A DNA stretch of 57,311 nucleotides, taken from positions 1-57,311 of the forward strand of contig NZ_SMRP01000038.1 of NCBI RefSeq assembly GCF_004353915.1. The letters run 5' to 3'. The translations under genes and the position numbers were made by a program. Below are positions 9,053-17,342 of this stretch, piece after piece; position 1 is the stretch's first letter, and the number at the start of each line of letters is the position of its first letter. Source of the stretch: Paraburkholderia silviterrae (GTDB lineage Bacteria; Pseudomonadota; Gammaproteobacteria; Burkholderiales; Burkholderiaceae). The notes under the pieces are model-generated. The model was not told the DNA's origin and ran no database searches. It worked only from the letters and a program-made list of their open reading frames with translations.

Positions 9053-9567
9053 TGAGCACTCGAATCATGCGATGGGCGCTTGGCATCGGTCTTGCGCTGG
9101 CCGTTTCCGCGTGCGGTATGTGGCAGTCCGTGAGGGACGGCACGGCTAACATAACGCGGGCGGTGTTCGAGACGCGGGTCAAGCAGATGAACCTCGTCGT
9201 CACGGCACGCAATGCGCTGAACCAGGACGGGCGCGGCGTCTCGCTACCGGTTGTATTGCGCATTTATCAGTTGAAGGACGACCGTCCGTTTGCAACGGCC
9301 ACCTACGAGCAACTGCTTTATGGCAACGATGCGCTGAAGGATGCAACGGTCTGGAGCAAGGACGTGACGCTGGGACCGGGCCAGACCGTGAAGGTATCCG
9401 AACCGATGGACGGGGCAGCGAACTATGTGGGCGTGGCCGCGTTCTTCCGCGACACCGCCAGCGCTGAATGGTCGCTGCTGGTGCCGAAATCGCAGTGGAA
9501 GAAGACCGATCCGGTGAAGCTGGTTGCGGCAGATCGCGGCCTGGAAATGGACACGGAGCGCCGATGA
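9052..9567 (+). CDS. tssJ: T6SS outer-membrane lipoprotein TssJ
   Basis: 171 residues. A lipoprotein signal ends in VSAC (Cys about residue 18), followed by a compact domain that includes VVLRIYQLKD, a typical TssJ strand, and a later AANYVGVAAFFRD strand. TssJ sits in the outer membrane and binds the periplasmic C-terminus of TssM, tethering the membrane complex. The start overlaps the tssF stop. It is the last T6SS gene in the window; the next 400 bases have no convincing gene, so this is probably the operon's 3' end. Confidence 0.88.
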   Translation: MSTRIMRWALGIGLALAVSACGMWQSVRDGTANITRAVFETRVKQMNLVVTARNALNQDGRGVSLPVVLRIYQLKDDRPFATATYEQLLYGNDALKDATVWSKDVTLGPGQTVKVSEPMDGAANYVGVAAFFRDTASAEWSLLVPKSQWKKTDPVKLVAADRGLEMDTERR

Positions 9568-9976
9568 GGACAGCGCTTACCCGGAATCGATGAGGGATCA
9601 GTCTGCAAGATGTCCCGCGTACGGCATATCCGCCAGTATTGCGCAATGAGACGCCCAATTATCGAATGGTTTGCCAGCACGGAGCAAGCCGCGTTCCCGC
9701 TCAGAAGCACGAGAGCCCCCTGCATGCAGGCCGTGGATGAAGCATTCGCCTTTGCCAGTAAAAAATTCCAGGTTGGTTGAGCTCGCATCGAATTCAGCAC
9801 GGATTACCTGAGCGATTCGATGTGCATGGTCTCTCTGTAACAGGATGTAATTGTGCTCAACGGGGTGTGACATTGTTCGTATAAATAAAGTGTCGATTCA
9901 CTTAGGTTCTTAATCCGCTCTTTCGGTACCCCGATATCGTATGCGCCAAGCGCATTCGCGTGCAGGAGCAAATTCG
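9568..9976 (+). other. Intergenic region between T6SS and pilus operon
   Basis: About 410 bases with lower GC than the flanks and no gene I would defend. A 91-codon frame on the minus strand (9598-9873) has an ATG but no Shine-Dalgarno and no recognisable domain; it could be a relic. A TATAAAT stretch near 9880 precedes the pilin gene by ~100 bases and may be its -10 box. The pilin Shine-Dalgarno (AGGAG, 9964-9968) is at the right edge. Confidence 0.4.
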
Positions 9977-10513
9977 ATGAAACGAAAACACATCGCGGCC
10001 GCGCTGGTCGGCTCGCAGTTTGCCTTGATGCCCGTCTTGCCTGTCGTTCCGCTCGCGCAAGCCGCGACCTATACGAACGGTACGGCAACGGCCACCTTCA
10101 ATGTCACGCTCACGCTTCAGGCGAATTGCGCGATCTCCGCGAATCCGCTGAGCTTCGGCACCAACGGGGTGCTTTCCACGGCGGTCAATCAGCAGAGCAC
10201 ACTGAGCGTCACCTGCACGAACACGACGCCCTATAACGTGGGTCTGGACGCCGGCACCGTTACCGGATCCACCGTGACGAGCCGGCTCATGGCGGGCACC
10301 GCCACGGGTAACACCAGCACTACCGTCGGGTTCCAGCTCTATCAGGATGCCGGGCATACGACGATCTGGGGCAACACACAGGGCACCAACACGGTGGCGG
10401 GCACTGGCACCGGATCGGCGCAATCGATCACGGTGTATGGCCAGGTGCCGGCGCAATCCACGCCGAAGCCGGATACCTATCAGACTACAGTTACCGCGAC
10501 GGTTTACTTTTGA
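9977..10513 (+). CDS. Major pilin, spore coat protein U (SCPU) domain, Csu-like pilus
   Basis: 178 residues from the ATG at 9977, which has AGGAG eight bases upstream; an in-frame ATG at 9941 lacks a ribosome site. Signal peptide to about residue 30 (PLAQA-A), then one SCPU domain: the Cys pair CAISAN ... SVTCTN, a Gly/Thr-rich middle and the C-terminal motif YGQVPAQSTP followed by SYxxTVTATVYF-type donor strand ending in F. Such proteins are subunits of archaic chaperone-usher pili used for attachment to surfaces. First gene of a four-gene operon; the stop overlaps the chaperone's TTG start. Confidence 0.85.
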   Translation: MKRKHIAAALVGSQFALMPVLPVVPLAQAATYTNGTATATFNVTLTLQANCAISANPLSFGTNGVLSTAVNQQSTLSVTCTNTTPYNVGLDAGTVTGSTVTSRLMAGTATGNTSTTVGFQLYQDAGHTTIWGNTQGTNTVAGTGTGSAQSITVYGQVPAQSTPKPDTYQTTVTATVYF

Positions 10514-11319
10514 AGCGGCGGCTTGCTTGTCATGCCGCGCGCGGCGCGACGGCGGCATGCTTGTCGCTGCTTTTCGGCGCCGCCGCGCAGGCTGCCACGC
10601 TGCAGATCTCACCCGTCACGATCGAGTTCTCCGCGAGCGAGAACGCCACCGGCCTCACATTGCGCAATCCCGGCGACACGCCGCTTTACGGCCAAGTGCG
10701 CGTATTCCAGTGGGGCCAGGCGCACGGCGAAGACGTGCTCACGCCCACCACCGATGTCATCGCGAGTCCCCCGCTCATCGAGGTTGCGCCGCATGGCGAT
10801 CAACTCGTGCGGCTCGTGCGCGCGAACGCGTCATTTTCCGCTGCGGGCGCCGGCGCCGCTCAGTCGACGCAAGCGGCGTCGGGAGCCGTCGGGCTTGCCG
10901 GCGGCGAGCGCAGCTATCGCCTGCTGATCGACGAATTGCCCGCGCCGGGCACGGCAGGCACGGAGGGCGTGACGATCCGCTTGCGCTATTCGGTGCCCGT
11001 CTTCGTCGAGGCGCCGGCGGGCGGCGCCGCGCAGCCGTTGCTTGCGTGGCATCTCGTGCATGCCGCACAAGGCTATGCGCTGCGTGCCGACAACACCGGC
11101 GCGAAGCGCGCGCAAATCGCGGCGGTTGAGCTTCTCGATGCTGGCGGCCACCGCTGGGACGTGACGCGCGGACTGCTCGGCTACGCGCTTGCCGGACAGG
11201 GGCGGCAGTGGAGCGTGCCGGTGCCGCCCGATGCGAAGTTCGGCGGAGCGCTCAAGGTGCGGGCGACGGTCAACACGCGCCCGGTCGAGGAGACGGTGAC
11301 GGTCGAGCAGGGCGGCTAA
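10510..11319 (+). CDS. Periplasmic pilus chaperone, CsuC-like
   Basis: 269 residues. Signal peptide to about residue 28 (GAAAQA-A), then the first Ig-like domain of a pilus chaperone (LQISPVTIEFSASENATGLTLRNPGDTPLYGQVRVFQW). The segment GERSYRLLIDELP matches the conserved Y-R-x-x-x-x-E-x-P stretch of archaic chaperones. It holds pilin subunits in the periplasm by donor-strand complementation and hands them to the usher. The only sensible start is TTG at 10510, overlapping the pilin TGA (TTGA), with no Shine-Dalgarno: translation probably depends on ribosomes finishing the pilin gene. Confidence 0.85.
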   Translation: MKRRLACHAARGATAACLSLLFGAAAQAATLQISPVTIEFSASENATGLTLRNPGDTPLYGQVRVFQWGQAHGEDVLTPTTDVIASPPLIEVAPHGDQLVRLVRANASFSAAGAGAAQSTQAASGAVGLAGGERSYRLLIDELPAPGTAGTEGVTIRLRYSVPVFVEAPAGGAAQPLLAWHLVHAAQGYALRADNTGAKRAQIAAVELLDAGGHRWDVTRGLLGYALAGQGRQWSVPVPPDAKFGGALKVRATVNTRPVEETVTVEQGG

Positions 11320-11328
11320 TGAGCGGTT

Positions 11329-11403
11329 AGGCAACGACCCGCAAGGCAACGGCCCGCAAGGCAACGGCCGGTAATGCAATGACCCATAGGGCAAGGTCCC
11401 GCA
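11329..11403 (+). repeat. Five degenerate 15-bp tandem repeats
   Basis: Five consecutive 15-base units fill the gap between the chaperone stop and the usher start. Units 1-3 read AGGCAACGACCCGCA, AGGCAACGGCCCGCA and AGGCAACGGCCGGTA; unit 4 is ATGCAATGACCCATA and unit 5 GGGCAAGGTCCCGCA. No unit length change is seen. The spacing being a multiple of three makes slipped-strand expansion frame-neutral, although the plus strand here is non-coding. Confidence 0.8.
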
Positions 11404-11443
11404 AGGCGCACGGCGGAGAACAGCATGAAGCGAACGAAGAAGA

Positions 11444-13876
11444 ATGAAGCGAACTCGAGGCGCGTTCCGCTCTGGCCTGGCGAGGCGCGTGGTGTCGGTG
11501 GCGGCGCTGCTGGCGTTCCTGAGCGCGGGGGCGCGCGCGCAGGGACAGTTGATCAACGCCGGCGCGATGGACACGCGTGACCTGTATCTCGAAGTCGATG
11601 TGAACGGCGAGCACACCGCGCAGGTCGTGCATTTCAGGCAGCTCGACGGGCACTTCTTCGCCACCGGCGAGGACCTCGCACAGGTGGGCGTGGCGACCTC
11701 GAAGCTCGGCATTGCCGACAATGCGAGCGTCAATCTCGATACGCTGCCCGGCCTGCGCTACCGCTACGACGCGCCAAGGCAGACGATCGAGCTGCAGATT
11801 CCCGACGCCATCCGCAAGCCTTTCGAGTTCGACACGCGCGGGGTCGCTGCCACGCCGCAAGCCACGTCCGGCCGCGGCTTCGTGTTCAACTACGACGCGT
11901 ACGCGCAGGGCGGCACCGCCTCCGAATTCGCGCTGTGGAGCGAGGAGCGCTATTTCGATCCAAATGGAGTGCTAAGCAATACGGGCATCGCTTATGTTTA
12001 TCGCGACCGGCGCGACTATGTGCGCTACGACACCTCATGGAGCATGTCGAATTCCGCCGATCTGAGCACCACCGAGCTTGGCGACACGATCTCCTCGTCG
12101 CTCGCGTGGACGCGCTCGATTCGCATGGCGGGCGTGCAGTGGCGCAGCAACTTCGCGCTGCGGCCCGATCTCGTGACCTTTCCCGTGCCGGCGCTGCCGG
12201 GCAGCGCGGTCGTGCCCACCTCGGTCGACCTCTATATCAACAGCGTGCGCCAGTACACGGGCAGCGTGCCGAGCGGCCCGTTCATCATCAACGACGTGCC
12301 GGGCATCACGGGCGCGGGGCAGGCCACTGTCATCACGCACGACGCGCTGGGCCGCACGATCGCGACTTCGGTGCCGCTCTACGTGGATACGCGCCTGATG
12401 GCGCCGGGCCTGTCGAGCTATTCGTTCGAGGCGGGCTTTCTGCGCCGCAATTACGGCCTCGATTCGTTCGACTACGACACGCGGCCCGCCGTGAGCGCAT
12501 CGTGGCGGCACGGCGTGAACGACCACTTGACGCTCGAAGCCCATGGCGAGGCGACCGGCGGTCTCTTCAACGCGGGCGGCGGCGTGCTGTTCGGCCTTGG
12601 CTCGGCGGGCGTGCTCAACGGCTCGCTGTCCGGCAGTGCGGGCAAGCTCTCCGGCACGCAGTTGAGCCTCGGCTATCAATACGTCTCGCCGCGCGTCTCG
12701 ATCGACGCGCAGACGATCCGCGCATTCGGCAACTATGGCGATCTGGCGGCGCGTGACGGCACGCCGGTGCCGAGCGCGACGGATCGCGTCACGCTTGCCA
12801 TTCCCTTCCTGCGCAACCAGACGTTCTCGGTCAGCTATATCGGCTACAAGATTCCCACGGCGCCGGTTTCGAAGATCGGCTCTGTTTCGTGGACCTTCAA
12901 CTTCGGCAACCTGGTTTCGCTGAACCTGAGCGCGTACCAGGACTTTCACCAGCACGACTCGCGTGGTGTGCTGCTTTCCGCGAGCATTGGCCTTGGCGGC
13001 AATACCTCGGTCAACGCGACGGTGGGACGCCAGGCCGGCGCGTCAACCTGGAACGTCAACGCGCTGCGCCCACCCGATTACGCGGGCGGCTGGGGGTGGG
13101 GCGTGCAAGCGGGCGGCACGGGCGCAACGCCATACCGCCAGGGGCAGTTGCAATACCTGGGCCGCCACGGCGAGGCCACGGCTTCCGTGCAGCAGGTGGG
13201 CAGCCAGACGATCGGCGCGTTCGACCTGACCGGCGCATTCGTGATGATGGACGGCACGGTAGAGCCCGCGCGGCGCATCGACGACGGCTTTGCGCTCGTA
13301 TCCACGGACGGCGTTGCCGGCATACCGGTGCTGCACGAGAACCGCGTGATTGGCGCCACCGACGGCGGCGGCCATCTGCTGATTCCGGACCTCAACGCGT
13401 ATCAGCGCAATCAGATCGCCATCGACACCATGAAGCTGCCTGCCGATGCGCGTATTGCCGACACGTCGATGGATGCCGTGCCGCAAGCGCAGTCGGGCGT
13501 GCTTGCGCATTTTGCGGTAACGCGCTATCGAGCGGCGTCGATCGTCGTGCACGACGCGGCGGGCAAGCCGCTGCCCGTGGGCGCACGCGTGCATCACGTG
13601 GAGAGCGGGCACGACACGATCGTTGGCTACGACGGCATCACCTTCGTCGACGGTCTCGCAGCCGAGAATCATTTGCTGATCGACGATGGTCCGCAGCACT
13701 GCGAAGTATCGTTCGCGTGGGTGCCGGGTAAGGGCGAGACGTTGCAAACCATCGGGCCGCTTGTTTGCCGGCCGCAGACGTCGGGCGCGCCGGTATCGCA
13801 GCCTGATTTGCAGCCTGACTCGCATCCCATATTGCAGCGCGAGCCGCAGCAGGATTCGCAGGGAGGAGCGCCTTGA
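11444..13876 (+). CDS. Outer-membrane usher of the Csu-like pilus
   Basis: 810 residues, normal for a fimbrial usher. After a signal peptide (about residues 1-33) comes the usher N-terminal domain (DLYLEVDVNGEHTAQVV), the long beta-barrel, and a C-terminal part ending in a Gln/Asp/Pro-rich tail. The barrel carries ARG/GSV and plug-like repeats typical of PF00577. The usher forms the outer-membrane pore through which pilin-chaperone complexes assemble. Start choice: ATG at 11444 is in frame; another ATG at 11425 with a better Shine-Dalgarno (GGAG) is out of frame. The stop overlaps the next gene's TTG. Confidence 0.87.
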   Translation: MKRTRGAFRSGLARRVVSVAALLAFLSAGARAQGQLINAGAMDTRDLYLEVDVNGEHTAQVVHFRQLDGHFFATGEDLAQVGVATSKLGIADNASVNLDTLPGLRYRYDAPRQTIELQIPDAIRKPFEFDTRGVAATPQATSGRGFVFNYDAYAQGGTASEFALWSEERYFDPNGVLSNTGIAYVYRDRRDYVRYDTSWSMSNSADLSTTELGDTISSSLAWTRSIRMAGVQWRSNFALRPDLVTFPVPALPGSAVVPTSVDLYINSVRQYTGSVPSGPFIINDVPGITGAGQATVITHDALGRTIATSVPLYVDTRLMAPGLSSYSFEAGFLRRNYGLDSFDYDTRPAVSASWRHGVNDHLTLEAHGEATGGLFNAGGGVLFGLGSAGVLNGSLSGSAGKLSGTQLSLGYQYVSPRVSIDAQTIRAFGNYGDLAARDGTPVPSATDRVTLAIPFLRNQTFSVSYIGYKIPTAPVSKIGSVSWTFNFGNLVSLNLSAYQDFHQHDSRGVLLSASIGLGGNTSVNATVGRQAGASTWNVNALRPPDYAGGWGWGVQAGGTGATPYRQGQLQYLGRHGEATASVQQVGSQTIGAFDLTGAFVMMDGTVEPARRIDDGFALVSTDGVAGIPVLHENRVIGATDGGGHLLIPDLNAYQRNQIAIDTMKLPADARIADTSMDAVPQAQSGVLAHFAVTRYRAASIVVHDAAGKPLPVGARVHHVESGHDTIVGYDGITFVDGLAAENHLLIDDGPQHCEVSFAWVPGKGETLQTIGPLVCRPQTSGAPVSQPDLQPDSHPILQREPQQDSQGGAP

Positions 13877-14844
13877 ACCGTACCCTGCAGCGCGCGCTGC
13901 TCATGCTCGGCGCGTGTTTCGCGCTGCTATTCGCGGCGGGTGGCGTGCGCGCGCAGACCTGCTCGGCTTCGGCAACGCCGGTCTCGTTCGGCTCGGTGAG
14001 TCCGATCGCGGGGGCCGCGGTGTCTGCGACAAGCAGCATCAATGTGACCTGCACGTGGCCCGTGATTACGCTCACGCCCGATGTGCTCGTTTGCCTGAGC
14101 CTGGGCGGCACGAGCCCGCGCTCGCTCACGAGCGGGACGAACGCGCTCATCTACGACCTCTATCGCGACGCCGCGCACACGCAGCCGTGGGGATCGATTT
14201 ATTCGGGCACGACGCCCATCTCGCTCATCATGGCCAAGCCGAGTGGCACCACGCTCACCACCACAGTGACCGTCTACGGGCAGATCAGCGCGGCGCAGCC
14301 CGCGGTGCCCACCGTCAACAACGTGAGCACGACGTATTCGCAGACGTTCGGTGGCAATACCACGTCGATCAACTACCAGTTCTATCTGCTGGTGGCGCCC
14401 ACGTGCGCGTCGCTTACCGCGACGGGTGGCACTTTTGCGTTCTCGGTCAATGCCAATGTGATCAACAACTGCAACATCAGCGCGACGAACGTGGCGTTCG
14501 GCTCGGCGGGCGTGCTTAGTTCGCAGTTGAGGGCGACCGGGGCGATCACGGCGCAGTGCACGAACGGCGACGCGTACAAGATCGCGCTCAATGGTGGCGC
14601 GAGCGGCAACGTGGGGGCGCGCGCCATGCAGCGCTCGGGTGGTGGCGGGGCGGTTAATTATCAGTTGTACTTGGATTCGCGGTATAGCAGTGCTTGGGGA
14701 GATGGGACTGGAGGTACGGCGACGGCGGCCGGCACCGGCACGGGGGCGCAGCAGAGTTTCACGGTCTATGGGCAAGTGCCGGCGCAGAGTACGCCGGTGC
14801 CTGGTAGCTACAGCGATACCATCACGGCGACGATATATTTTTGA
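13873..14844 (+). CDS. Pilus tip adhesin with two SCPU domains, CsuE-like
   Basis: 323 residues from a TTG overlapping the usher TGA (TTGA). Signal peptide to about residue 27 (GVRA-Q), then two tandem SCPU domains, each with a Cys near its start: TCSASATPVSFGSV and a second beginning NNCNISATNVAFGSAG. The C-terminus repeats the YGQVPAQSTPVPGSYSDTIT motif and ends in YF like the major pilin. Two-domain SCPU proteins cap archaic pili and carry the binding face. Last gene of the operon; the palindromic repeat begins ~54 bases after the stop. Confidence 0.82.
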   Translation: MNRTLQRALLMLGACFALLFAAGGVRAQTCSASATPVSFGSVSPIAGAAVSATSSINVTCTWPVITLTPDVLVCLSLGGTSPRSLTSGTNALIYDLYRDAAHTQPWGSIYSGTTPISLIMAKPSGTTLTTTVTVYGQISAAQPAVPTVNNVSTTYSQTFGGNTTSINYQFYLLVAPTCASLTATGGTFAFSVNANVINNCNISATNVAFGSAGVLSSQLRATGAITAQCTNGDAYKIALNGGASGNVGARAMQRSGGGGAVNYQLYLDSRYSSAWGDGTGGTATAAGTGTGAQQSFTVYGQVPAQSTPVPGSYSDTITATIYF

Positions 14845-14897
14845 AGGGTGTTAATGGGGAGGTTGATTTGGGGGTTTTTTGTTTCGGGTTATAGTGC

Positions 14898-15481
14898 GTT
14901 GGCCTTTCCTTGTATTCATGTCGGTATATTGGTGTTGCCCCTGTGCGGGGCGGCACCTACTTTTCTTTGCAGCCGCAAAGAAAAGTAGGCAAAAGAAAGC
15001 GGCTCAAACCGCCAGTGTGACGCAGTCCACCACTCGACTTATATCGGAGCGGCTCCGGGGCATCCGTCACCTCGCACACTCCGCGTTAGTGACAAAGGAC
15101 TCATTCTTCCCGCCACGCGCTACGCGCGGGCGGATGGGTCTGCAAGGAAAACCGGGCGTGCTGCCAGCGAATGCGCGATAGTACTGCCGATCAAATGCAC
15201 GGAAGTCCTACGAAACCGCGTCGGTCCCACCGGTTTTGATTATGCCCCACGGCGCGCGGAGCGCCGCCGGATGGATGAGCCCTTAGTCACTCCGGGTGGC
15301 GGCGAGTGATGACAGACGCCCCGGAGCCGCTCCGACTAAAGTCGAGTGGTGAACTGCGTCACACTGGCGGTTTAAGCGGCTTTCTTTTGCCTACTTTTCT
15401 TTGCCGCGGCAAAGAAAAGTAGGTGCCGCCCCGCACAGGGGTAACGCTAATAGACCGACATGAAAACAAGGAAATGCCAAC
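14898..15481. repeat. Long palindromic repeat element, copy 1
   Basis: 584 bases that form one imperfect palindrome. The outer 164 bases on each side (14898-15061 and 15318-15481) are nearly perfect inverted repeats; weaker complementarity continues inward. Ends read GTTGGCCTTTCC and its complement. Each arm also holds its own 34-base hairpin (14956-14989; 15390-15423) with CCTACTTTTCTTTGC stems. The element lies between the 3' ends of two convergent genes. Same element at 46120-46704 and, truncated, at 57254. No transposase and no clear target duplication. Confidence 0.9.
14956..14989. repeat. 34-base hairpin inside left arm of repeat copy 1
   Basis: CCTACTTTTCTTTGC, loop AGCC, then the exact reverse complement: 15 perfect base pairs. 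The matching hairpin in the right arm is at 15390-15423, where the centre GCCGCGGC makes the whole 34 bases a perfect palindrome. Confidence 0.85.
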
Positions 15482-15531
15482 ACCCCCAGAACCCCCCAAA
15501 AAAACTCCAGAAGGAACTTCAAAACACCAAC

Positions 15532-15828
15532 TTAAAACATGACGATCCAGAGCGCACTTGCGGCGCGATACGCGGCATACTGAACCTCTGACCCAAAACG
15601 CGCGACCGGCGCGTCGCCCCTCGAAACGAGATATGGCTCACCGTGCAGGCAGCTCACGGCGGGTGCATCGACCGCATCGGCTTCCATCACAAGACAGCTT
15701 TGCTGCACGACGAGGCTTACGACCATGGAGGCGGGGGCGGGTTCGGCGATCTTGTTCGACGCGAACAACGCTAGCCAGATCGCGAGGCAGAGGGCCTTCA
15801 CGAACCGCGGAGAAATGGAGCGAGACAT
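15532..15828 (-). CDS. Small exported protein of unknown function
   Basis: 98 residues from the ATG at 15828; an upstream in-frame ATG at 15879 would add 17 residues before the signal peptide. Residues ~8-25 are hydrophobic (FVKALCLAIWLALFASN), suggesting export; two Cys follow (QSCLV, VSCLHG). The C-terminal end FGSEVQYAAYRAASALWIVMF is hydrophobic. I recognise no family. It lies downstream of the sensor kinase gene on the same strand and runs toward repeat copy 1. It may be an accessory of the efflux/two-component operon, or independent. Confidence 0.5.
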   Translation of the reverse strand: MSRSISPRFVKALCLAIWLALFASNKIAEPAPASMVVSLVVQQSCLVMEADAVDAPAVSCLHGEPYLVSRGDAPVARFGSEVQYAAYRAASALWIVMF

Positions 15829-15983
15829 GTTCGGAAACACTTCGATAGCGCGCGCCGCCGCGCGGGGCTGAGACGGCATCTATCTGCATATCGGCAGCGT
15901 ACAGCGAAACTTGAGCCTTGCGGCAACGGGCTATGGCAACGCGCCGCTGCATCACACTACAGCTTCGCGCCCGGCGGCCAACC

Positions 15984-17342
15984 TCAGGCTGGCGAGCCCG
16001 CCTCCACCTGCACACGCGGGCGCAATCCACTGACCGCCGCGGTGAGTCCGCGCCCGCCCGGATTGTTGCGCAGCACGAGCTTCAGCTCATGTCGCTGCGC
16101 GATGCGCATCGCGATCGAGAGCCCGAGGCCGCTGCCAGTGCCCGGCACATGGTTCGCGCGATAAAAGCGATCGAGCACCCGCCCGAGATCCTCTTCGGGA
16201 ATACCGGGCCCGTTGTCCACGACTTCGAACCCCAGTTGCTCGCCCGTGCGCGTGAGCACGAGATCGATCTTGCCGCCGCGCGGCGTATAGCGGATCGCGT
16301 TATCGAGCAGATTGTTCAGCAGCGTGTTGAGTCCGTGCGGATCCGCAGCCACATTACAGGCGTCGTCTTCAGTCACAGGCGCTCGCACTTCGAGGCCGAG
16401 GTCGATGCCCTTTTCCTCCGCAAGCAGCGAGAAGTCGCCGATGGCCTGCTCGCCCAGACGCCTGAGGCTCACCATGGCCACGGGCAGCGTGGGCTGCGCG
16501 TCCTCGCGCGCGAGCGTGAGCAATTGCTGCACGAGCCGGATGAGGCGGTTCAGGCGGGTTTCGATGCGTCCAGTCGTCTGCGGCTCGCCCGTGAGCGTGC
16601 CGTCGCGCAGCGCGGCCTGCAATTGCAGCTTGAGCGCTGCGAGCGGCGAGCGCAATTCGTGCGCGGCGTCGGCGATGAAGGTGCGCTGCGCCTGCGACGC
16701 GGCGTTCAGGCGCTGCAGCAGGCCGTTGAGCGCCTCCACCAGCGGGCGCAGCTCGATCGGCACAGAGCCGTCCAGCTTGATCGGCTCGAGCGCGTTGTGC
16801 GAGCGCGCGGTGAGCAGCGTGGAAAGGGCGCCGACGGGTGCAAGCCCGCGCCTCACCACGAGCAGCACAAGCACGATGGCAACCGGCACGAATAGCGCGA
16901 GCGGCCAGAGTGTATGCAGCGCGAGCCGCAGCGCCAGCGCTTCGCGCACGGAGATGGGCTGCGCGACCTGCACGAAACGCTCGGGCTGCTGCACGCCGAA
17001 GGTGCGCCAGTGCGTTTCCGCGCGCTCGATCGTATGGAATCCTGCTGACTCTCGCGGTAGCGGCGCGTCATGCGAGGTATGGTAGATCGGCGTGCCGTCG
17101 GCGTCCCAGATTTCGATGAGAATGCGGTCGTCGGCAATGCCTTGCAGATCCGGGGCGGCGTGCTCCGTGTGGCCTTCCTTGAGGTTGGACGGCAGAGACA
17201 GCGCAACAGCGCGCAGTTCGTAGTCGAACAGCTCGTTCGCCTCGTCGTGCGCGGTGTGAAAGATGCCGAAGCCCGCCACGATGGACCCGGCCGCGAACCC
17301 GCAGATCAGCCAGCCCAGCAGCCGGCGGCGGATCGATCTCAT
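15984..17342 (-). CDS. Sensor histidine kinase, QseC/PmrB-like
   Basis: 452 residues: membrane segments at about 8-28 and 143-164 enclosing a ~115-residue periplasmic sensor, a HAMP-like linker, a HisKA domain with the phospho-accepting His in FIADAAHELRSPL (H228), and an ATPase domain with NLLDNAIRYTP (N box), DNGPGIP (G1) and GSGLGLSI (G2). It phosphorylates the response regulator encoded just upstream; the ATG overlaps the regulator's stop (ATGA). Last gene of the tolC-RND operon, so pump and sensor are probably co-expressed. The signal cannot be read from the sequence. Confidence 0.88.
   Translation of the reverse strand: MRSIRRRLLGWLICGFAAGSIVAGFGIFHTAHDEANELFDYELRAVALSLPSNLKEGHTEHAAPDLQGIADDRILIEIWDADGTPIYHTSHDAPLPRESAGFHTIERAETHWRTFGVQQPERFVQVAQPISVREALALRLALHTLWPLALFVPVAIVLVLLVVRRGLAPVGALSTLLTARSHNALEPIKLDGSVPIELRPLVEALNGLLQRLNAASQAQRTFIADAAHELRSPLAALKLQLQAALRDGTLTGEPQTTGRIETRLNRLIRLVQQLLTLAREDAQPTLPVAMVSLRRLGEQAIGDFSLLAEEKGIDLGLEVRAPVTEDDACNVAADPHGLNTLLNNLLDNAIRYTPRGGKIDLVLTRTGEQLGFEVVDNGPGIPEEDLGRVLDRFYRANHVPGTGSGLGLSIAMRIAQRHELKLVLRNNPGGRGLTAAVSGLRPRVQVEAGSPA

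Noticed and set aside
9598..9873. 91-codon minus-strand frame after tssJ
   Set aside because: No Shine-Dalgarno and no recognisable domain; could be a relic but not supportable.
14879..15181. 100-codon plus-strand frame inside repeat copy 1 (with similar frames at 46463-46798 and 46272-46535 in copy 2)
   Set aside because: The frames are made by the palindromic repeat itself (both arms encode GRHLLFFAAAKKSRQKKA-like sequence). No ribosome site; annotating them as proteins would be an artefact.
14898..15481. Insertion sequence or CRISPR array
   Set aside because: No transposase frame, no target duplication seen, and no repeat-spacer periodicity.
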